Shown in pieces: positions 8,987 to 18,505 of a stretch of DNA of 64,000 bases. The notes beneath the pieces were generated by a model. The model was not told the origin of the DNA. It did no database searches and worked only from the letters and a program-made list of their open reading frames with translations. The stretch is from Xanthomonas hortorum pv. pelargonii. GTDB taxonomy: Bacteria > Pseudomonadota > Gammaproteobacteria > Xanthomonadales > Xanthomonadaceae. Position numbers and translations under genes: made by a program. Position 1 is the stretch's first letter. Every line of letters begins with the position of its first letter. The DNA lies in contig NZ_CP098604.1 of assembly GCF_024499015.1 (NCBI RefSeq), forward strand, positions 3,968,001 through 4,032,000, given 5' to 3'.

Positions 8987-9784
8987 ATGATCGGCCGCCT
9001 GCGCGGGATCCTGGCCTACAAGCAGCCGCCATGGCTGGTGATCGATGTGGGTGGGGTGGGGTACGAGCTGGAGGCGCCGATGAGCACCTTCTATGACCTG
9101 CCCGATGTCGGCCGCGACGTGATTCTGTTCACCCACTACGCGCAGAAGGAAGACAGCGTGTCGCTGTACGGCTTCTTGCGCGAAGGCGAGCGGCGGCTGT
9201 TCCGCGACGTGCAGAAGGTCACCGGCATCGGCGCCAAGATCGCGCTGGCGGTGCTGTCCGGGGTCACCGTGGACGAGTTCGCCCGCCTGATCACCAGCGG
9301 CGACATCACCGCGCTGACCCGCATCCCCGGCATCGGCAAGAAGACCGCCGAGCGCATGGTGGTGGAGCTGCGCGACCGCGCCGCCGATTTCAGCAGTGGC
9401 GCGCCGATCACCGGCCAGCTCGGCCCGGATGCGGTGTCCGAAGCCACCGTGGCCTTGCAGCAACTGGGTTACAAGCCGGCCGAGGCCGCACGCATGGCAC
9501 GCGAGGCCGGGTCAGAAGGCGACGAAGTCGCCACGGTCATTCGCAAGGCCCTCCAGGCCGCACTGCGCCAGGAAAACCGCGCTGTCTTCCTCTCCTTCAC
9601 GCCACTTGGCGATACCCTGCCCACTTCATGTCACAGACCCCCACTTCCGCAGCTGGCCACGGCCATGCGCCTGCCAATAGCCATATGGCCTTGGTCATCG
9701 GCGCCATCGGCGTCGTCTTCGGCGACATCGGCACCAGCCCGCTGTACACCCTCAAAGAGGCGTTCTCGCCGCATTACGGGCTGA
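8987..9784 (+). CDS. ruvA: Holliday junction helicase subunit RuvA, stop codon apparently lost
   Basis: RuvA binds the four-way junction and loads the RuvB motor. Residues 1-194 look fully normal: [20 protein letters not shown] opens the OB-fold, [14 protein letters not shown] and [19 protein letters not shown] are the two helix-hairpin-helix motifs, and [17 protein letters not shown] starts the RuvB-contact domain. Related RuvA proteins end at about residue 194 (after QAALR). Here codon 195 is CAG where TAG would be one transition away. The frame then runs 71 further codons of unrelated composition and overlaps the kup coding start by 157 bases. The extension has no domain similarity and is probably an accident of sequence or a recent stop-loss mutation. 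Gene identity is certain. Confidence 0.93.
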   Translation: MIGRLRGILAYKQPPWLVIDVGGVGYELEAPMSTFYDLPDVGRDVILFTHYAQKEDSVSLYGFLREGERRLFRDVQKVTGIGAKIALAVLSGVTVDEFARLITSGDITALTRIPGIGKKTAERMVVELRDRAADFSSGAPITGQLGPDAVSEATVALQQLGYKPAEAARMAREAGSEGDEVATVIRKALQAALRQENRAVFLSFTPLGDTLPTSCHRPPLPQLATAMRLPIAIWPWSSAPSASSSATSAPARCTPSKRRSRRITG

Positions 9785-11535
9785 CCAGCGATCACGACAC
9801 CGTGCTGGGCGTGCTGTCGCTGGCGTTCTGGGCGCTGATGGTCACGGTGACGCTCAAGTACGTCACCATCATCATGCGCGCCGACAACGAGGGCGAGGGC
9901 GGCATCATGGCGCTGATGGCGCTGACCCAGCGCACCATGCGTAACGGGTCGCGCTCGGCGTATGTGGTCGGCATCCTGGGCATCTTCGGCGCCTCGCTGT
10001 TCTTCGGCGATGGCGTGATCACCCCGGCCATCTCGGTGATGGGCGCAGTGGAGGGCCTGGAAATCGCCGCGCCCAGCCTGCATCCCTTCATCGTGCCGAT
10101 CACCGTGGTGGTGCTGCTGGTGGTGTTCATGGTGCAGCGCTTCGGTACCGAAAAAGTGGGCAAGGTGTTCGGCCCGATCACCTGCCTGTGGTTTCTGTCG
10201 CTGGGGGCGATCGGCATCTGGAACATCGTCGATGCGCCGGAAGTGATGAAGGCCTTCAACCCGTGGTGGGCGATCCGCTTCTTCATGCAGCACGGCTGGC
10301 ACGGTGTCTTCATTCTCGGTGCGGTGGTGCTGGCAGTGACCGGCGGCGAAGCCTTGTACGCGGACATGGGCCATTTCGGCGCCAAGCCGATCCGTCACGG
10401 CTGGTATTTCTTCGTACTGCCGATGCTGCTGCTCAATTACCTGGGGCAGGGCGCGCTGGTGCTCAATCACCCGTCAGCCTTGAAGAACCCGTTCTTCGAA
10501 GCGGTGCCGAGCTGGGCGCTGTATCCGATGATCATCCTGGCCACGCTGGCGGCGGTGATCGCCTCGCAGGCGGTGATCACCGGTGCGTATTCGGTGGCGC
10601 GCCAGGCGATGCAGTTGGGCTACATCCCGCGCATGCTGATCAAGCACACCTCGCGCACCACCATCGGCCAGATCTACGTGCCCGGTATCAACTGGCTGTT
10701 GATGGTGATGGTGATCGCGCTGGTGCTGATCTTCCGCAGCTCCACCAATCTGGCCGTGGCCTACGGCATCTCGGTGTCGATGACGATGCTGATCGACACC
10801 TTGCTGCTGGCGCTGGTGGCGCGTTCGTTGTGGCCGCGCTGGCGCAACTGGGTGCTGCCGCTGTGCGTGGTGTTCTTCATCATCGAACTGGCCTTTGTCA
10901 TCGCCAACGGCGCCAAGCTGCTGCAAGGCGCCTGGTTCCCGCTGGCGCTGGGCATCGTGGTGTTCACCCTGATGCGCACCTGGCGCCGCGGCCGCGCGCT
11001 GCTGCGCGAGGAAATCCGCAAGGACGGCATCCGCATCGACAGCTTCCTGCCCGGCCTGATGCTGGCGCCGCCTGCGCGCGTACCGGGCATGGCGGTGTTC
11101 CTCACCGCCGACCCGATGGTCGTGCCGCATGCGCTGATGCACAACCTCAAGCACAACAAGGTGCTGCACGAGCGCAACATCTTCCTCAACGTCGACACCT
11201 TGCCGATTCCGTATGCCCCGGCCGACAAGCGCCTGCAGATCGAATCGATCGGCGACGAGTTCTATCGCGTCTACGTGCGCTTCGGCTTCATGGAAACCCC
11301 CGACGTGCCGCTGGCATTGATGCGTTCCTGCGACCAGGGCGGCATCCATTTCGACCCGATGGACACCACCTTCTTCGCCAGCCGCGAGACCATCGTGGCC
11401 AGCGCCAACCGCGGCATGCCGATCTGGCGCGACAAGTTGTTCGCGCTGATGCATCGCAACGCCGCCCCGGCGACCGGATTCTTCCGCATCCCCGGCAACC
11501 GCCTGGTAGAGCTGGGCGCGCAGGTCGAGATCTGA
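9628..11535 (+). CDS. kup: Low-affinity potassium transporter Kup
   Basis: Kup brings K+ into the cell, probably with protons. The 635-residue protein has a start region [20 protein letters not shown], the KUP/HAK signature [15 protein letters not shown], about twelve membrane helices up to residue 450, and a soluble C-terminal domain of about 180 residues ending [10 protein letters not shown]. All motifs and the length are normal. It is inserted between ruvA and ruvB on the same strand, as in other Xanthomonas. Its start lies inside the abnormal ruvA extension; the ATG at 9628 fits the family N-terminus. Confidence 0.95.
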   Translation: MSQTPTSAAGHGHAPANSHMALVIGAIGVVFGDIGTSPLYTLKEAFSPHYGLTSDHDTVLGVLSLAFWALMVTVTLKYVTIIMRADNEGEGGIMALMALTQRTMRNGSRSAYVVGILGIFGASLFFGDGVITPAISVMGAVEGLEIAAPSLHPFIVPITVVVLLVVFMVQRFGTEKVGKVFGPITCLWFLSLGAIGIWNIVDAPEVMKAFNPWWAIRFFMQHGWHGVFILGAVVLAVTGGEALYADMGHFGAKPIRHGWYFFVLPMLLLNYLGQGALVLNHPSALKNPFFEAVPSWALYPMIILATLAAVIASQAVITGAYSVARQAMQLGYIPRMLIKHTSRTTIGQIYVPGINWLLMVMVIALVLIFRSSTNLAVAYGISVSMTMLIDTLLLALVARSLWPRWRNWVLPLCVVFFIIELAFVIANGAKLLQGAWFPLALGIVVFTLMRTWRRGRALLREEIRKDGIRIDSFLPGLMLAPPARVPGMAVFLTADPMVVPHALMHNLKHNKVLHERNIFLNVDTLPIPYAPADKRLQIESIGDEFYRVYVRFGFMETPDVPLALMRSCDQGGIHFDPMDTTFFASRETIVASANRGMPIWRDKLFALMHRNAAPATGFFRIPGNRLVELGAQVEI

Positions 11536-11560
11536 GGCTGCGACAGCGTCGCGGCCTTGG

Positions 11561-11706
11561 TAATCGGGAGACGGGAATGGGGAATAGGAAAAGCAACGGC
11601 CTGCGCCAGCCCGAGACACTCGGCGGCGGCTGAAAAGGGCACCAGCCGTGCCGGTAACCGCTACTATTGTCCGCTCGATTCCCCATTCTCGATTCCCCAT
11701 TCCCGG
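11561..11706. repeat. Heptamer inverted-repeat element before ruvB
   Basis: A left arm of imperfect GGGAATC-type units (11561-11588) and a right arm of GATTCCC/CATTCCC units (11676-11706), about 87 bases apart. The element fills the kup-ruvB gap, and the right arm ends eight bases before the ruvB ATG. It is the third copy in this cluster and the most diverged. Confidence 0.82.
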
Positions 11707-11713
11707 CTTTTCA

Positions 11714-12751
11714 ATGGACCGCATCATCGCCAGCAGTGCCACCCGGGAAGACGATGCCGCCGATGCGAGCATCCGCCCCAAGCGACTTGCCGATTATCTC
11801 GGCCAGCAGCCGGTGCGCGAGCAGATGGATATCTACATCCAGGCGGCCAAGGCGCGTGGCGAAGCGATGGATCACGTGCTGATCTTCGGCCCGCCGGGCT
11901 TGGGCAAGACCACGCTCAGTCACGTCATCGCCAACGAGCTCGGGGTGAGCCTGCGTTCGACTTCCGGCCCGGTGATCGAAAAAGCTGGCGATCTGGCCGC
12001 GCTGCTGACCAACCTGCAGCCGCACGATGTGTTGTTCATCGACGAGATCCACCGGCTCTCGCCGGTGGTGGAAGAAGTGCTGTATCCGGCGATGGAAGAT
12101 TTCCAGATCGACATCATGATCGGCGACGGCCCGGCCGCGCGCTCGATCAAGATCGACCTGCCGCCGTTCACCCTGATCGGCGCCACCACCCGTGCCGGCC
12201 TGCTGACCGCGCCGTTGCGCGACCGCTTCGGCATCGTGCAGCGGCTGGAGTTCTATTCGCCGGAAGAGCTGACCCGCATCGTGATCCGCTCGGCCGCAAT
12301 CCTGGGTATCGACTGCACGCCCGATGGCGCCGCCGAGATCGCACGCCGCGCACGCGGCACCCCGCGCATCGCCAACCGGCTGCTGCGGCGGGTGCGCGAC
12401 TTCGCCCAGGTCAAGGCCGCCGGCCATATCGATCTGCCGGTGGCGCAGGCGGCGATGCAGATGCTCAAGGTCGACCCGGAAGGTTTTGACGAGCTCGACC
12501 GGCGCATGCTGCGGGTGATCGTCGATCACTTCGACGGCGGCCCGGTCGGCGTCGAATCGCTGGCCGCCTCGCTGTCGGAAGAACGCGGCACCCTGGAAGA
12601 CGTGATCGAGCCCTATCTGATCCAGCAGGGCTTTCTGATCCGCACCGCGCGTGGGCGCATGGCCACCAACAAGGCCTATCGCCACCTCGGGCTCAAGCCC
12701 AAGGCCGCGCCGGCACCGGACCTGTTCGTGGAGGACGAGGATGTCGGTTGA
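11714..12751 (+). CDS. ruvB: Holliday junction branch-migration ATPase RuvB
   Basis: RuvB is the hexameric AAA+ motor that drives branch migration. The 345-residue protein has the N-terminal [12 protein letters not shown] motif, Walker [20 protein letters not shown], Walker [10 protein letters not shown], sensor 1 [10 protein letters not shown], the arginine-finger region [13 protein letters not shown], and the winged-helix end [19 protein letters not shown]. All are intact and length is normal. The ATG at 11714 ([10 protein letters not shown]) is chosen by family similarity. Its 3' end overlaps ybgC by 11 bases, so the tol-pal operon may be partly co-transcribed with it. Confidence 0.96.
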   Translation: MDRIIASSATREDDAADASIRPKRLADYLGQQPVREQMDIYIQAAKARGEAMDHVLIFGPPGLGKTTLSHVIANELGVSLRSTSGPVIEKAGDLAALLTNLQPHDVLFIDEIHRLSPVVEEVLYPAMEDFQIDIMIGDGPAARSIKIDLPPFTLIGATTRAGLLTAPLRDRFGIVQRLEFYSPEELTRIVIRSAAILGIDCTPDGAAEIARRARGTPRIANRLLRRVRDFAQVKAAGHIDLPVAQAAMQMLKVDPEGFDELDRRMLRVIVDHFDGGPVGVESLAASLSEERGTLEDVIEPYLIQQGFLIRTARGRMATNKAYRHLGLKPKAAPAPDLFVEDEDVG

Positions 12752-13172
12752 TCCCCGATTCAGTTGGCCGACACGCGTGTATTGGGAAGATACCGACGCC
12801 GGTGGGGTGGTCTACCACGCGCGCTACGTCGCTTTTATGGAACGGGCGCGCACGGAATGGATGCGCGCACTCGGTTATGAGCAGGAACGCCTGCGCCAGC
12901 AGCACGATCTGGTGTTCGCGGTCCGCTCGATGCAACTGGATTTCCTCAAGCCGGCCCGGCTCGACGACGCGCTGTCGGTGTCGGCGGTCCTGCTCAGATG
13001 TAAACGTGCCAGCCTGCTGTTCGCGCAGTCGGTGCGTCGCGAGGGCGAAGTGCTGCTGACTGCCGAGGTGCGCATTGCCGCACTCAGTGCCAGCGACTTC
13101 CGCCCGCGCGGCATGGACGATGCGCTATACGACGTGTTGAAAGCTTTAGAAACCACAGAATCAGAAGACTGA
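12741..13172 (+). CDS. ybgC: Tol-Pal-associated acyl-CoA thioesterase YbgC
   Basis: A 143-residue hot-dog-fold thioesterase. [20 protein letters not shown] carries the catalytic Asp and the conserved [11 protein letters not shown] motif of the YbgC/4HBT family; [14 protein letters not shown] follows. It is the usual first gene of tol-pal operons, linking acyl-CoA or phospholipid metabolism to the envelope. It overlaps ruvB by 11 bases and is followed by tolQ after an 11-base gap. Confidence 0.92.
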   Translation: MSVDPRFSWPTRVYWEDTDAGGVVYHARYVAFMERARTEWMRALGYEQERLRQQHDLVFAVRSMQLDFLKPARLDDALSVSAVLLRCKRASLLFAQSVRREGEVLLTAEVRIAALSASDFRPRGMDDALYDVLKALETTESED

Positions 13173-13183
13173 GGAACAAACGG

Positions 13184-13963
13184 ATGTCGATTGCATTGCT
13201 CCTGGCCCTGCAGGACACGGTAGTGGAAGCACTACCGCAGGACGTTGCCGCCGCTGCGGCACAGACCGCCAGCGTGGCGCACAACAGCGGCATCAACTAT
13301 GTCGAGTTGATCCTGCGGGCGAGCATCCCGGTCAAGATCATCGTGCTGTTGCTGCTGATCGGTTCGTTCATCAGCTGGGTGATCATTTTCCGCAAGGCGC
13401 GCGCATTCAAGCAGGCCAACCGCGAGGCGGACGAGTTCGAAAACCGCTTCTGGTCCGGCGCCGATCTGGCCAAGCTGTACGCCTCGGCCACCGATCGCAA
13501 CCGCACCGTCGGCGGCCTGGAGTCGATGTTCGAAAGCGGCTTCCGCGAATTTTCGCGCCTGCGCGATCGCCGCCGTCTGGATGGGCGGGTGCAGCTGGAA
13601 GGCGCCCAGCGCGCCATGCGCACCGCCTTCACCCGCGAAGTCGACCAGCTCGAGCGCAATCTCGAATTGCTGGCCAATATCGGCTCCACCGCGCCGTATG
13701 TCGGCCTGGTCGGTACCGTGTTCGGCATCATGGTGACCATGCACGACATGGTCAGCAGCGGCGAACAGGCCGGCATCGCTGCGGTCGCACCGGGTATCTC
13801 CGAAGCCTTGTTCGCCACCGCCATTGGCCTGTTCGTGGCGATTCCGGCGGTGTGGGCCTACAACCGCTTCACCACCCGCGTGGAACGGCTGTCGGTGCGT
13901 TACGAAACCTTCGCCGACGAGTTCAGCTCGATCCTGCAGCGCCAGGCCGGCGCCGACGAGTGA
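13184..13963 (+). CDS. tolQ: Tol-Pal proton channel subunit TolQ
   Basis: TolQ, with TolR, converts proton motive force into movement of TolA. The 259-residue protein has three membrane helices (about 45-65, 168-190 and 205-225) and the family core ANIGSTAPYVGLVGTVFGIM plus PGISEALFATAIGLFVAIPA. A good ribosome binding site (GAGGA) precedes the ATG. Second gene of the tol cluster; an unusually long 139-base gap with two hairpins follows before tolR. Confidence 0.95.
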   Translation: MSIALLLALQDTVVEALPQDVAAAAAQTASVAHNSGINYVELILRASIPVKIIVLLLLIGSFISWVIIFRKARAFKQANREADEFENRFWSGADLAKLYASATDRNRTVGGLESMFESGFREFSRLRDRRRLDGRVQLEGAQRAMRTAFTREVDQLERNLELLANIGSTAPYVGLVGTVFGIMVTMHDMVSSGEQAGIAAVAPGISEALFATAIGLFVAIPAVWAYNRFTTRVERLSVRYETFADEFSSILQRQAGADE

Positions 13964-14011
13964 TGCCGCTCCCTCGCAACAGCCGGCTTGCATGCGAGTG
14001 CCTCGCAGACG

Positions 14012-14078
14012 CCCGCACCTTCGTGTGCGGGGACAGGATGGACGAGTCCCTCGGAGCAGTCCGCACACGCATGTGCGG
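14012..14078 (+). promoter_or_regulatory. Twin similar hairpins in the tolQ-tolR gap
   Basis: Two stem-loops of nearly identical stem sequence stand in tandem. The first pairs CCCGCAC (14012-14018) with GTGCGGG (14025-14031). The second pairs CCGCACA (14061-14067) with TGTGCGG (14072-14078). Because the stems are alike, an alternative long-range pairing between the two copies is possible. Neither has a T-run, so a simple terminator is unlikely. They may protect processed mRNA ends or tune tolR expression; that is inference. Confidence 0.55.
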
Positions 14079-14102
14079 GGGATTAATTAGGAACGTGTCG
14101 CG

Positions 14103-14552
14103 ATGATTTCCAGTATTTCCCGCCGTAAGAAACGCAAGCTCAAATCCGACATCAACGTCGTGCCGTACATCGACGTGATGCTGGTGCTGTTGATCATCTT
14201 CATGGTGACCGCGCCGCTGTTGACCCTGAGCACCGACGTCAATCTGCCGAGCTCGCGCGCCAAGGCTTTGGAGAGCAAGCAGGATCCGATCGTGGTGGTG
14301 GTGGCCGCCGACGGCCAGCTCGCACTGCAGTTGCCCAAGGGCAAGCCGCAGGCAATGGACGTGGCCGCGCTGCAGGCGCAGCTGGCCGCCATCGTGGCGC
14401 AGGACAAGGAGGCACGCGTGGTGGTGGCCGGCGATCGCGCCGCCCCCTATCAAAAGATCATGGATGCCATCGACGTGCTCAAGCAGGCCAAGGTCGAAAA
14501 GGTCGGCCTGATTTCCGACTCCGGCGGTGCTGCAGGCAGCGATGCACGCTGA
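14103..14552 (+). CDS. tolR: Tol-Pal proton channel subunit TolR
   Basis: A 149-residue ExbD/TolR protein: a short cytoplasmic N-terminus (ISRRKKRKLKSDINVVPYID), one membrane helix with the essential Asp in VPYIDVMLVLLIIFM, and a periplasmic domain ending KAKVEKVGLISDSG. It works with TolQ to energise TolA. The ribosome binding site is AGGAA just before the ATG. Its end overlaps tolA by 11 bases. Confidence 0.95.
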   Translation: MISSISRRKKRKLKSDINVVPYIDVMLVLLIIFMVTAPLLTLSTDVNLPSSRAKALESKQDPIVVVVAADGQLALQLPKGKPQAMDVAALQAQLAAIVAQDKEARVVVAGDRAAPYQKIMDAIDVLKQAKVEKVGLISDSGGAAGSDAR

Positions 14553-15582
14553 CGCACTCCCCACGCAGACCGCGCGCGAGGATGGCTGGTTGCGACCAGT
14601 CGTGCTGGCCTTGGTCGTGCACGTCCTGGTCGCGCTGGTGTTCATTGCCGGCTGGCTGTGGTCACCCGAGCGTTCGGTCGAGCCGGCCGCTGGCGATCCC
14701 AGCATGGAAGCCTCGCTGGACGTGTCCGCAGCCGAAGCGCGCGTTGCGCGGCAGGCGTTGAAGGCGACCCCGGTGGAGACGCCACCGCCACCGCCCGCAC
14801 CGGTGCCCGAGCCCGCGCCGGAAGAAAGCGTGCCGCCACCGCAGCCGATCCCCGAGCCGCGCCCGCAGGATGCGCCCACCCCGCAACAGGCGCAGGCCCA
14901 GGAGCGCGTGGCCCAGCCGGACAAGGTCGATCAGGAGCGTGTCGATGCGCTTGCGCTATCGGCAGAAAAGGCCAAGCAGGAGCAGGAAGCCAAGCGCCGT
15001 CAGGAGCAGATCGACCTCACCGAGCGCAAACGCCAGGAAGAGGCCGAGCAGAAGCTGCGCCTGGCCAAGCAGCAGGAAGAGGCCGACGCCAAGAAGAAGC
15101 AGGCTGCCGCACAGCAGGCCGAAGACGCCGAACGCCAAAAGAAGATCGCCGATATCCGCCGGCAGCGCGAACAGGCTACCAAGGAAGCCGCACTGGCCGA
15201 GCAGAAGCTGCGCCAGGTGGCCGCCGCACGTGCGCAACAGGCGTCTTCGGCCGCCGCTGCCACTGCCCAACCGACTGCAGGGCAGGGCGGCACCAACACC
15301 GACCTGTCGGCCAAGTACGCCGCTGCCATCCAGCAGAAGGTGTTGGGGCAGTGGGTGCGCCCGCCGTCGGTGCCGCCGGGTCAGAAATGCACCATCAACA
15401 TCCGCCAGTTGCCGGGCGGGCAGGTGATGGAAGCCAAGGTCGCGCCGGGCTGCCCGTACGACGAGGCGGGTCAGCGCTCGATCGAGGCCGCGGTGTTGAG
15501 CGCGCAGCCGCTGCCGTATCGCGGCTACGAATCGGTGTTCCAGCGCAATCTGACCTTTGTGTTCACTGCGCAGGATCAGTAA
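14542..15582 (+). CDS. tolA: Cell envelope integrity protein TolA
   Basis: TolA links the TolQR motor in the inner membrane to Pal and TolB. The 346-residue protein has an N-terminal anchor (VLALVVHVLVALVFIAGWLW), a Pro/Glu-rich stretch, a long Ala/Glu/Lys/Arg/Gln helix with repeated KRRQEQ/AEQK units (about 130-240) that spans the periplasm, and a C-terminal globular domain with two Cys (KCTINIRQLPGG and APGCPYDEAGQR) and a final LPYRG...FQRNLTFVF. The ATG at 14542 overlaps the tolR stop region; an ATG 15 bases upstream is a weaker option. Confidence 0.92.
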   Translation: MHADALPTQTAREDGWLRPVVLALVVHVLVALVFIAGWLWSPERSVEPAAGDPSMEASLDVSAAEARVARQALKATPVETPPPPPAPVPEPAPEESVPPPQPIPEPRPQDAPTPQQAQAQERVAQPDKVDQERVDALALSAEKAKQEQEAKRRQEQIDLTERKRQEEAEQKLRLAKQQEEADAKKKQAAAQQAEDAERQKKIADIRRQREQATKEAALAEQKLRQVAAARAQQASSAAAATAQPTAGQGGTNTDLSAKYAAAIQQKVLGQWVRPPSVPPGQKCTINIRQLPGGQVMEAKVAPGCPYDEAGQRSIEAAVLSAQPLPYRGYESVFQRNLTFVFTAQDQ

Positions 15583-15739
15583 CGGCCGGTCTGGACGACC
15601 GGTCGGTTGGCAATACAGAGGTGTCGTGCTGTCTGCGGCTACTCGCTCCACTTTCACGCTGTCTCGTTCACGATTGCGAGTATGTTCACTCGTTGATTGG
15701 TATCTCTTGCACACTTTTCCTGCCCGATCCGAGCCGTCC

Positions 15740-17059
15740 ATGAAAAAACCGCTGCGTTGGTTAGCTGCCCTGACCGCCTTGTTGCTTCCGCTGAGTGCCC
15801 TCGCGCAGCAGCAGGGGCTCACTATCGATATCGTCGGCGGTAGCGCTTCGGCTACGCCGATCGCTGTCATCCCGATGGCTTACCAAGGCGCCGGCACCGC
15901 GCCGCAGACCGATGTGGCGGCCGTGGTTGGCGCCGATCTGGACCGCTCCGGCCAGTTCCGGACCTTGCCGGCCGCGCAGATCGTCGAAAAGCCGACCCGT
16001 GGCACCGAGGTGCAGTTCCAGACCTGGCGCACGCTCAAGCAGAACTACATCGTGGTTGGCCGCGTGATGGATGCCGGCGAAGGCGCTTACCGCGTCGAGT
16101 ACGAACTGTTCGACGTGGCCAAGGGTGAGCGCCTGCTTGGCCTGGCAATGACCGCACGCGCCAATGCGATGCGCGATGTCTCGCATCAGATGGCCGATGC
16201 GATCTACGAAAAGATCACCGGCGTGCGTGGTGCGTTCTGGACCCGCATTGCCTATGTCACTGCCAGCGGTAGCGGCGGTTCGATGCGTTTTGCGCTGATG
16301 GTGGCCGATTCGGATGGCTACAACCCGCAGACCATCGTGCGTTCGGCCGAGCCGTTGCTGTCGCCGAACTGGAGCCCGGACGGCAAGAAGCTGGCCTATG
16401 TGAGCTTCGAGCGCGGCAATTCCTCGATCTATCTGCAGGACATCTCCACTGGCGCGCGTGAACTGGTCTCCAGCTTCCGCGGCATCAATGGTGCGCCCTC
16501 GTTCTCGCCCGATGGCCGTCGCCTTGCGCTGGCGCTGTCGCGCAGCGGCAACCCGGAGATCTACGTGATGGATCTGGGCAGCAAGCAGCTGACCCAGCTG
16601 ACCAACCACTTCGGCATCGACACCGAGCCGACCTGGGCGCCGGATGGCGGCAGCATCTACTTCACCTCCGATCGCGGCGGTCGCCCGCAGATCTATCAGG
16701 TGGCTGCAAGCGGCGGCAGCGCCAACCGTGTGACCTTCCAGGGCAATTACAACGCCACCGCCAGCGTCTCGTTCGACGGCAAGAAGGTCGCCGTGGCGCA
16801 GGGCAGCGGCAATACCTACCGTATCGCCATGATGGATCGCAGCCTGGGTTCGCCCAGCTGGAGCACGATTTCGCCGGGTTCTCTGGACGAATCGCCGAGC
16901 TTCGCGCCCAACGCCAGCATGATTTTGTACGCCGCTCGCGAGGGTGGCCGAGGCGTGCTGTATGCCGTCTCTTCCGACGCTCGGGTGCGCCAGCGTCTGG
17001 TCCTGGCCGATGGTGATGTAAGAGAACCCGCATGGGGGCCTTACCGAACCGCGCATTAA
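15740..17059 (+). CDS. tolB: Tol-Pal periplasmic protein TolB
   Basis: A 439-residue periplasmic protein. The signal peptide (MKKPLRWLAALTALLLPLSA, cleavage after ALA) is followed by the N-terminal TolB domain (GLTIDIVGGSASATPIAVIP) and a six-bladed beta-propeller with repeated WSPDGKKLAYVS-like blades (PNWSPDG, PSFSPDG, PTWAPDG, ASVSFDG, PSFAPNA). TolB binds Pal and TolA during outer-membrane constriction. The ATG at 15740 is set by the signal peptide. The 157-base gap after tolA may hold an internal promoter. Confidence 0.95.
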   Translation: MKKPLRWLAALTALLLPLSALAQQQGLTIDIVGGSASATPIAVIPMAYQGAGTAPQTDVAAVVGADLDRSGQFRTLPAAQIVEKPTRGTEVQFQTWRTLKQNYIVVGRVMDAGEGAYRVEYELFDVAKGERLLGLAMTARANAMRDVSHQMADAIYEKITGVRGAFWTRIAYVTASGSGGSMRFALMVADSDGYNPQTIVRSAEPLLSPNWSPDGKKLAYVSFERGNSSIYLQDISTGARELVSSFRGINGAPSFSPDGRRLALALSRSGNPEIYVMDLGSKQLTQLTNHFGIDTEPTWAPDGGSIYFTSDRGGRPQIYQVAASGGSANRVTFQGNYNATASVSFDGKKVAVAQGSGNTYRIAMMDRSLGSPSWSTISPGSLDESPSFAPNASMILYAAREGGRGVLYAVSSDARVRQRLVLADGDVREPAWGPYRTAH

Positions 17060-17115
17060 TGTTAATATTTCGCTGCGTTAAACCCCATTGGCCCAGGAGC
17101 CACCATAGGTATCCC

Positions 17116-17634
17116 ATGAACAAGTCCACCCGCGTCTTGCTTGTCTCCCTGCTGTCTGTTGCCGTGCTGGCTGGTTGTTCGAAAAAGGTGAAGGAAACTC
17201 CGCCTGCTCCGACCGACACCACCACCGGTTCCTCCGTTCCCACCGGCCCGGCAACCTCAGGCCTGTACGGCCCGGGCGACCTGGATACCGATGCCTGCCT
17301 GCGCCAGCGCGTTGTCTACTTCGATCTGGATCGGGACTCCCTGAAGCCGGAATTCCAGGCCATCATGGCTTGCCACGCCAAGTACCTGCGTGACCGTCCT
17401 TCCTCGCGCATCACCCTGCAGGGTAATGCCGACGAGCGCGGCTCGCGTGAGTACAACATGGGCCTGGGCGAGCGTCGCGGCAATGCCGTGTCGTCGTCGC
17501 TGCAGGCTGCTGGCGGTTCCGCCAGCCAGCTGACCGTCGTCAGCTACGGTGAAGAGCGTCCGGTCTGCACCGAAACCAGCGAAAGCTGCTGGTCGCAGAA
17601 CCGCCGCGTCGAAATCGTGTACACGGCTCAGTAA
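17116..17634 (+). CDS. pal: Peptidoglycan-associated lipoprotein Pal
   Basis: A 172-residue outer-membrane lipoprotein. The signal peptide ends in a lipobox (LAGC, Cys at residue 22), followed by a Thr/Pro-rich linker and an OmpA-like peptidoglycan-binding domain (YFDLDRDSLKPEF, LQGNADERGSREYNMGLGER, SYGEERPVC). Pal anchors the outer membrane to the cell wall and receives TolA/TolB. It lies 56 bases after tolB and six bases before cpoB. Confidence 0.95.
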   Translation: MNKSTRVLLVSLLSVAVLAGCSKKVKETPPAPTDTTTGSSVPTGPATSGLYGPGDLDTDACLRQRVVYFDLDRDSLKPEFQAIMACHAKYLRDRPSSRITLQGNADERGSREYNMGLGERRGNAVSSSLQAAGGSASQLTVVSYGEERPVCTETSESCWSQNRRVEIVYTAQ

Positions 17635-17640
17635 GAAGCG

Positions 17641-18463
17641 ATGCGCTTTCGAGTGACATCTCTGTTCGTCGCGGCGGCCCTTGTGGTCGCCGCGCCGGCT
17701 TACGCGCAGCGAGCCAGTCTCGCTGATCGTGTTGCCGTTCTCGAGCAGCAGCAGGCCAACAGTCAGGCCAACAACGATCTTCTCAATCAGCTACAGCAGG
17801 CGCGTTCTGACCTGCAGGGATTGCGAGCGACGGTGGAACAGCTGCAGCACGACAACGAACAACTCAAACAACAGTCCAAGGACCAGTATCTGGATCTGGA
17901 CGGGCGTCTGAATCGGTTGGAAGGTGCAGGTGGCGCAACACCGCCATTGCCATCGCCCACTGGCAGCGTCACCCCAGCCCCGGCCGGCTCCGGCCGCGCG
18001 GCCTGCAGCGGCGGCAACTTCCGAGAAGCCGCCCAGTGTGCATGGCGATTCCGGCACGCTGACCGCCAGTGACGAAGAACGCACGGCTTACAACGTGGCG
18101 TTCGATGCGTTGAAGAACGGCAAGTACGACGATGCGTCGCAACTGTTCTTGAGCTTTCTGGAGCTCTATCCGAACGGCGTCTACACCCCCAATGCGTTGT
18201 ATTGGCTGGGCGAAAGTTATTACGCCACCCGAAATTTTCAGCTGGCCGAGGCGCAGTTTCGCGATCTCGTCGGCCGCTATCCCACGCATGACAAGGCCGC
18301 TGGCGGCTTGTTGAAGCTTGGCCTGTCGCAATATGGCGAAGGCAAGAACGACGAAGCCCAGCAGACCTTGCAGCAAGTTGTCTCGCAGTATCCCGGCTCC
18401 GATGCGGCGCGCGTCGCCCAGGAACGCCTGCAGTCCATCCGTCTCGGCCAGCAACTGCGCTGA
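17641..18463 (+). pseudogene. cpoB: CpoB (YbgF) coordinator protein, frameshifted
   Basis: CpoB normally couples Tol-Pal action to PBP1B during septation. The first frame gives a signal peptide (FVAAALVVAAPAYAQ) and a trimeric coiled coil (LADRVAVLEQQQ to LDGRLNRLEG). It then loses homology in the Pro/Ala linker and stops after about 143 codons. The C-terminal TPR domain (ERTAYNVAFDALKNGKYDDA, YPNGVYTPNALYWLGESYY, YPTHDKAAGGLLKLGLSQYG) continues in a different frame to 18463. The net +1 shift lies in a GC-rich C/G repeat at roughly 17955-18005. Both halves are well preserved, so the shift is recent or a sequence error. Confidence 0.85.
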
Positions 18464-18505
18464 GCCCGCGCGTCGGCGCCTTTGGGCGCGGCGCATACTT
18501 TGCCT

